A stretch of DNA of 64,000 bases from Streptomyces sp. NBC_01381 (GTDB lineage: Bacteria > Actinomycetota > Actinomycetes > Streptomycetales > Streptomycetaceae). Below are positions 59,919-64,000 of this stretch, one piece after another. The DNA lies in assembly GCF_026340305.1 (NCBI RefSeq), contig NZ_JAPEPI010000001.1, positions 2,604,001 to 2,668,000 of the forward strand, read 5' to 3'. The notes beneath the pieces were generated by a model. It was not told the origin of the DNA and did not search any database. It worked only from the letters and a program-made list of their open reading frames with translations. Each line of letters begins with the position of its first letter. The stretch's first letter is position 1. A program made the position numbers and the translations under genes.

Positions 59919-61159
59919 GACCGCTCTCCGATGGGACGGGCGCCGGCGGTGGGCTCACTTCCGTCGATGCCGCTGTCCGGTGTGGTGCCGGAAGGTGTCC
60001 GTGCGATCGCGGCGAAGGCCTGCAGCGAATCCGTCCCCGGCGCGAAGTAGCCGGTGTGGCCCTCGGCCCGTTCGGCGGGAACGCGCCGGGCGCCGAAGCC
60101 CGGTCCTGCCGGGTCCGCGCCGTGGCCGAGGCCGAACAGCTCGACGTTCGGCACATCGCCGATCCAGTCGCTGTCGTCCCGGGCGGCCCAGACGCGGGCG
60201 GTGGTGTGCAGATCGGAAACGCTGTCCGCACGCATGCCGGGGGAGCCGAGCACCACCAGGTCGGACGCCGGCAGCTTCGGAGCCGCGAGGCCGCACACCA
60301 CCGAGCCATAGCTGTGGCAGAACACGGCGGGCCGTGGGGCACCCAACGCCGTCAGTCCCTGCACGAATCGCGCGAGGCGGGGAGCACCCGCTTCCGCGAG
60401 CCGTCCCGTCGCCGCGTCGGGGCCGAGACCGACCGGCGTGGTGTACCCGACCCAGGCCACCACGGCCGTGCGGTCACCCGCCGCCGCGTGCAGCGAACGT
60501 GCCATCCCCGCCGGTGTGCCGTACTGGTCCTTCGAGCGGTCGAAAGTGCTCAGGTCGATGTCGGATCCCGGCACGACGACCGACACACGGTCGGCGCTCG
60601 CCAAGTCGCCGTAGACCTCCGCGATTTGGCCCCTGCCGCGCGGGTCGAAGGCGAGTATCCGCCGACCGGGATCCAGCAGCTCTTCGTACCGGGCGACCAG
60701 GGAACGGGCCCGCTCATGATCCTGCTGTGTGAGGCCCGGATCGCTCGCACGGGCCCGCTCGCGGTCACGCTCGGCCTTCAGGGAAAGGGAGTTGGCCTCG
60801 TACCGCAATGAGATCGGGGCGCCGTCCAGATTGCCGACGACCGACGGGTGCCGCTCCGCCAGCTCACGCTGCCGGGCGTCGCTCAACGAGCCGAAGAACG
60901 CGGCCACTCGGGCGGGGGGCGCGGTCGCCGGATCCGGCAGCTCCACCCCCTGCGTATGGTCTGCGCGCCAGGCATGCGTGCCCGGTGGTGGGCCGGTGAT
61001 CGGCTGCTGTTCATTACCGACGGCCCAGCCCGTCGTACCGGCCACGACCGTCGTCGTGAGAGCCGCGGCGATCAGCGTCCGCTTGCTGCGGGCCTTCCAG
61101 TTGCCGCGAGACCTGGTAGACCTGCGAGACCTGCGAGATTCCTGAGAACGAAGGCCCAT
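59915..61159 (-). CDS. DUF1023-type alpha/beta hydrolase, exported or membrane-anchored
   Basis: This 414-residue protein has a basic N terminus (SRRSRRSTRSRGNWKARSKR) and one hydrophobic segment (LIAAALTTTVVAGTTGWAV) acting as a signal or anchor. The C-terminal DUF1023 hydrolase domain has the nucleophile elbow VFCHSYGSVVCG, with Asp and His expected around VWAARDDSDWIGD and AEGHTGYF. An ester or lipid substrate is possible. It is the first gene of a two-gene operon with the membrane acyltransferase. Confidence 0.88.
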   Translation of the reverse strand: MGLRSQESRRSRRSTRSRGNWKARSKRTLIAAALTTTVVAGTTGWAVGNEQQPITGPPPGTHAWRADHTQGVELPDPATAPPARVAAFFGSLSDARQRELAERHPSVVGNLDGAPISLRYEANSLSLKAERDRERARASDPGLTQQDHERARSLVARYEELLDPGRRILAFDPRGRGQIAEVYGDLASADRVSVVVPGSDIDLSTFDRSKDQYGTPAGMARSLHAAAGDRTAVVAWVGYTTPVGLGPDAATGRLAEAGAPRLARFVQGLTALGAPRPAVFCHSYGSVVCGLAAPKLPASDLVVLGSPGMRADSVSDLHTTARVWAARDDSDWIGDVPNVELFGLGHGADPAGPGFGARRVPAERAEGHTGYFAPGTDSLQAFAAIARTPSGTTPDSGIDGSEPTAGARPIGERS

Positions 61160-61264
61160 GGCCCGTCTCCCTCCCCAATTCGTTGCGCGCTCTGGCGTGA
61201 CGAGGGGAAAGGTAGGAAGACGATGACCCGCGACACCTCACACTGCGGTGCCAACTCGCAACTG

Positions 61265-61297
61265 ATACCGGGGTATGTGGAGCTGATACCGCGGTAG
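61265..61297. promoter_or_regulatory. Paired TACC-N2-GGTA palindromes upstream of the hydrolase operon
   Basis: ATACC-GG-GGTAT (61265-61276) and ATACC-GC-GGTAG (61286-61297) are spaced 21 bp start to start, two helical turns, so they would face the same side of DNA. They lie 106-138 bp before the alpha/beta hydrolase start. The same motif recurs upstream of the two-component operon. Confidence 0.6.
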
Positions 61298-61311
61298 GGG
61301 GGGCGGGAGCT

Positions 61312-61983
61312 CTACTGCTCGCCGGGCGTGATGAGGCCGGACTCGTACGCGAAGATCACGGCCTGTGCGCGGTCGCGCAGATCCAGCTTGGAGAGGACCT
61401 TGCCGATATGGGTCTTCACCGTCTGCTCGGCGAGGACCAGACGCTCGGCGATCTCCTGATTGGAGAGCCCGCGCGCGATCAGCACCAGTACCTCGGTCTC
61501 ACGCGGCGTCAGGCCGTTCAGCCGCAGCGACTGGTCGTTGCGCGGCCGCTGCTTGGCGAAGTCCGTGATCAGTCGCCGCGTCACCGACGGTGCGAGCAGT
61601 GCCTCCCCGGCCGCCACCACGCGGACCGCCGAGATCAGATCGGCGGGCGGGGCGTCCTTGAGGAGGAAACCCGAGGCGCCGGAGCGCAGCGCCTCGTACA
61701 CATAGTCGTCCACGTCGAAGGTGGTGAGCATCAGCACCTTGGGAACGTGCACCACGCCGGGCGGCGGGTCCAACAGGGCCCGAGTGGCGGCCAGTCCGTC
61801 CATCTCCGGCATCCGGACATCCATCAGGACGACATCGGGATGGGTGCGGCGGCTGACGTCGACACCCTCCTTGCCGTTCGGCGCTTCGCCCACGACGTCG
61901 ATGTCGCTCTGCGCCGCGAGCAGCGCGGCGAAGCCGGCCCGCACCATGTTCTGGTCATCGACGATGATCACGCGGATGGTCAT
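61312..61983 (-). CDS. NarL/LuxR-family response regulator
   Basis: This 223-residue regulator has a receiver domain with the acidic pocket IVDDQ and phosphoacceptor Asp55 (VVLMDVRMPEMDGLA), plus Thr in LTTFD and Lys in LLKDAP. The C-terminal LuxR helix-turn-helix is LTPRETEVLVLIARGLSNQE, then VKTHIGKVLSKL. The ATG overlaps the kinase stop (ATGA). It probably binds the TACC-N2-GGTA palindromes on both sides of this gene block. Confidence 0.95.
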   Translation of the reverse strand: MTIRVIIVDDQNMVRAGFAALLAAQSDIDVVGEAPNGKEGVDVSRRTHPDVVLMDVRMPEMDGLAATRALLDPPPGVVHVPKVLMLTTFDVDDYVYEALRSGASGFLLKDAPPADLISAVRVVAAGEALLAPSVTRRLITDFAKQRPRNDQSLRLNGLTPRETEVLVLIARGLSNQEIAERLVLAEQTVKTHIGKVLSKLDLRDRAQAVIFAYESGLITPGEQ

Positions 61984-63344
61984 GCGGTTCCGGAGTCCTT
62001 CTTCAGGAGGGGGAGTTGGGCCGCGACGCGGTAGCCGCCGTCGGGCAGTGGCCCGGTGTCGACCGTGCCGCCGACCAACCGTACGCGTTCGCGCATGCCG
62101 ACGAGTCCGTGTCCCGTGCCGCCGCTCTCCAGCGGAGCGGGTGGATCGGTCGCCGGGCCGTTGACAACGAGGATCAGCAGGTGTTCCTCGTCCAGGGTCA
62201 GGGTGATGGAGGTGCGTGCTCCCGGCGCGTGCCGCATCACGTTCGACAGGGCTTCCTGGACGATGCGGTACGCGGACAGGTCGACGGCCGGTGTCACATC
62301 GGCCAGTTGTGTGAGCACGGACAGTTCGGGACGGGACAGATCGACCGGCAGGCCGGCGCGCACCGTCGCCTCCACCAGCTGCGGCAGTCGGCTGAGCCCC
62401 GGCTGCGGTGCCCGCTCGCCCTGCGCGTCCTCACTGCGCAGCACCGCAAGCAGCCGCCGCATCTCCGTGAGGGATTCACGGGCGCTCGCCGCTATGCTCC
62501 CGAACTCCTCGCGGGCCGACTCCGAAAGGCCGTCCAGGCGGTAGGGCGCGGAGTCCGCCTGCACCGTGATGACGGACATGTGGTGGGCCACGACATCGTG
62601 CAACTCCCGGGCGATACGCGCCCGTTCCTCGAGGAGGGTGCGCTGGGCGCGCTCGGCCTCGCTGATGGTCTCCTGCTCGACGAGTCTGCGCTGTGCGTCG
62701 CCGCGCTCCCGCAGCAGGGCGCCGAGCAGCAACGCGACACCGCTCAGCACGATCAGCAGCACGCTGGTGTCCTGGCTGCCGGCGTCGCGGAACGCGCCGA
62801 GGACAAGGCTCGTGACGACCGTGACCAGCCAGATGCCCAGGAGGGTGCGCCGGCTCTCGCGCAGCGAGAGGACGAGGCACAGGGCCACGTACGCCACGAT
62901 GATCATGGCCGTCCAGGGGGCGGGGCGGTCCTGGCTCGCGGACATCGTGACGATCGCCCCGAGGACATCGGCGACGATCATGATGTACCAGGCGAGCATG
63001 GGGCGGCTGATCGCCAGCAGCAGGGGTGCGGACTGGGCGACGCCCAGGGCGCCCGCGAGGCCGCCGCTCGCCCCGTAGTCGTTCGTGAGCACCTGGGTGG
63101 TGACCGGGATGAGTGTCGCGACGAACGCCAGCGCGATGATCAGGGGCAGCAGCCGCATCCAGCGCTGGGGAGCCTGCGCCAGCACAGGATCGGTCCGCCC
63201 CGCGGGCGTCGTGAAGAACACCCCGGCCCGTCCGAGCCCTTCGCGGGCGCCCGCGGTCGCACGTCGAAGGGCGCCCCCGCGCCGGCCCGGCTCGGCGGCC
63301 GATGGGCGGGGATCCTGGTCCGGTGGTGTCGATGCGCTGCTCAT
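61980..63344 (-). CDS. Sensor histidine kinase (NarL-partner type)
   Basis: This 454-residue kinase has a polar N terminus followed by five or six membrane helices between about 65 and 215, with almost no extracytoplasmic loop, suggesting it senses something within the membrane. The HisKA_3 box is ARIARELHDVVAHHMSVITV, and the ATPase domain ends GTGHGLVGMRERVRLVGG. The start at 63344 follows GAGCAGG. It is translationally coupled to the response regulator. Confidence 0.93.
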   Translation of the reverse strand: MSSASTPPDQDPRPSAAEPGRRGGALRRATAGAREGLGRAGVFFTTPAGRTDPVLAQAPQRWMRLLPLIIALAFVATLIPVTTQVLTNDYGASGGLAGALGVAQSAPLLLAISRPMLAWYIMIVADVLGAIVTMSASQDRPAPWTAMIIVAYVALCLVLSLRESRRTLLGIWLVTVVTSLVLGAFRDAGSQDTSVLLIVLSGVALLLGALLRERGDAQRRLVEQETISEAERAQRTLLEERARIARELHDVVAHHMSVITVQADSAPYRLDGLSESAREEFGSIAASARESLTEMRRLLAVLRSEDAQGERAPQPGLSRLPQLVEATVRAGLPVDLSRPELSVLTQLADVTPAVDLSAYRIVQEALSNVMRHAPGARTSITLTLDEEHLLILVVNGPATDPPAPLESGGTGHGLVGMRERVRLVGGTVDTGPLPDGGYRVAAQLPLLKKDSGTA

Positions 63345-63409
63345 GGCCTGCTCAGCGTAGGCATGAAGCATCTCGCTCGGCGTCGTACCGCGGAGCTGAC
63401 CCGCACCTC

Positions 63410-63450
63410 ATACCCAGGTACGAACAGAGCCCCCGGCCATACCGAGGTAT
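63410..63450. promoter_or_regulatory. TACC-N2-GGTA palindromes upstream of the two-component operon
   Basis: ATACC-CA-GGTAC (63410-63421) and ATACC-GA-GGTAT (63439-63450) lie 66-106 bp before the kinase start. A weaker version, TACC-GC-GGAG, occurs at 63386. Together with the pair at 61265-61297 they make four sites of one motif flanking the same gene block. Confidence 0.6.
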
Positions 63451-63520
63451 GACCCGAGCCCCGCAGGCCCCGCCATGCCCCGTGACCCGGCTCCGACCTT
63501 GCAGCTCCCGCCTCGCAAGG

Positions 63521-64000
63521 TCAGAGCTCCGCCAGCAGCTCGGCCTTCTTCGACGTGAACTCCTCGTCCGTCAGCAGCCCGGCCTGATGCAGCTCGCCGA
63601 GGTGCCGGATACGTTCGGCGATGTCCGCCGGATCGCGCCGGGTCACCGGGGCGGCAGCGCCGACCGTGCCAGGGGTCAGAGCCGGGCCCGACGCCCGCAC
63701 CGCGGCGAGCACCGACGCCGCGAAGGGCAGCGACTCGTGCACCGGGCCGTAACCGAGACCGAAGACGACGGCCGCGGGGTCCTGGTCCGCCTGCGCGGGC
63801 TGGGCGACGGGGGTCTCGCGACGCAGCAGCCGCAGATGGCCCTCGAAGACCTCGGGAGAGCGCCACTCGACGCCGCTCAGGTCCGTGACCAGGAAGCTCT
63901 GGTCGCCGGCCTTCCACTTCGCGGACGAAGCGCCGGTCCAGAACCATCGGAAGGCCACCGATTTGCCGTCGAAGGACGCCTTGCCGTCGTACGCCTTGAA
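63521..64000 (-). CDS. DUF4429/SHOCT-domain protein, 5' end outside the window
   Basis: The frame is open to the window edge, so the start lies beyond 64000. The visible 159 residues begin FKAYDGKASFDGKSVAFRWF, matching the second half-repeat of DUF4429 proteins, with LVTDLSGVEWRSPEV. They end in a SHOCT motif (IAERIRHLGELHQAGLLTDE, then FTSKKAELL). SHOCT helices often bind partners or membranes. Function unknown. Confidence 0.85.
   Translation of the reverse strand, partial: FKAYDGKASFDGKSVAFRWFWTGASSAKWKAGDQSFLVTDLSGVEWRSPEVFEGHLRLLRRETPVAQPAQADQDPAAVVFGLGYGPVHESLPFAASVLAAVRASGPALTPGTVGAAAPVTRRDPADIAERIRHLGELHQAGLLTDEEFTSKKAELLAEL

Noticed and set aside
57568..60342. 924-codon minus-strand frame across the aldo/keto reductase and acyltransferase region
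   Set aside because: It is an antisense or out-of-frame reading of three recognisable genes; no motif or start site supports it.
1..64000. tRNA, rRNA, CRISPR array, integrase or insertion sequence
   Set aside because: No cloverleaf-like sequence, direct-repeat/spacer pattern, recombinase or transposase motif, or attachment-site duplication was found by eye in the intergenic gaps.

Overview
The window is high-GC actinobacterial chromosome and almost certainly comes from a Streptomyces. The evidence is the gene order fasR-fabD-fabH-acpP-fabF, an SCO2400-family protein, DUF3145 next to fabF, several promoters with a TAnnnT -10 box placed 6-7 bases before a start codon (leaderless mRNAs), and intergenic hairpin repeats of a kind familiar from Streptomyces. 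It holds about 52 protein-coding genes. I saw no rRNA, tRNA, CRISPR array, insertion sequence or complete polyketide/nonribosomal-peptide locus.

Layout. 1-11.9 kb: a large secreted subtilisin-like protease; a two-gene unit made of a receiver/GGDEF-like/family-2 glycosyltransferase fusion and a membrane acyltransferase; a 19-codon micro-ORF; a secreted phytase-like esterase; a DUF488 protein; a Ser/Thr kinase; and a tiny secreted protein. 11.9-15.4 kb: a HAD phosphatase, gene debris, an ATP-grasp enzyme, and a chloramphenicol-type efflux pump preceded by a leaderless 9-codon leader ORF. 15.3-26.5 kb: nine minus-strand genes joined by overlaps, encoding two glycosyltransferases (one a 1530-residue AftD/DUF3367 homologue), three methyltransferases, a condensation-type acyltransferase, a DMT/EamA exporter, a Trm112-like protein and an unknown. 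26.7-29.4 kb: DUF3068, DUF2613 and a PucR-type regulator.

29.4-49 kb: mixed housekeeping and secreted functions. They include a SMP-30 lactonase, a MarR/reductase pair, Ohr peroxidase, a serine hydrolase, an M14 carboxypeptidase, an EI24 membrane protein, a pyroglutamyl-peptidase homologue with an altered active site, a kinase-like phosphotransferase, an FG-GAP lipoprotein, a TetR regulator divergent from a family-3 beta-glucosidase, an aldose epimerase and an SGNH lipoprotein. 49.2-54.7 kb: DUF3145 converging on the housekeeping type II fatty-acid operon under FasR.

54.8-64 kb: pirin, a second serine hydrolase, GNAT, a MerR/aldo-keto reductase pair with a classic 19-bp-spacer promoter, a membrane acyltransferase/alpha-beta hydrolase pair, a two-component system, and a DUF4429/SHOCT protein cut by the window end. 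Palindromes of the form TACC-N2-GGTA sit in front of both the hydrolase pair and the two-component operon, which suggests one small regulon.

The most promising unexplored systems are the coupled glycan operon (15.3-26.5 kb), the degenerate REC-GGDEF glycosyltransferase with its acyltransferase (4.1-7.7 kb), the leader-peptide-controlled efflux gene (14 kb) and the TACC-N2-GGTA two-component regulon (59-63.5 kb).
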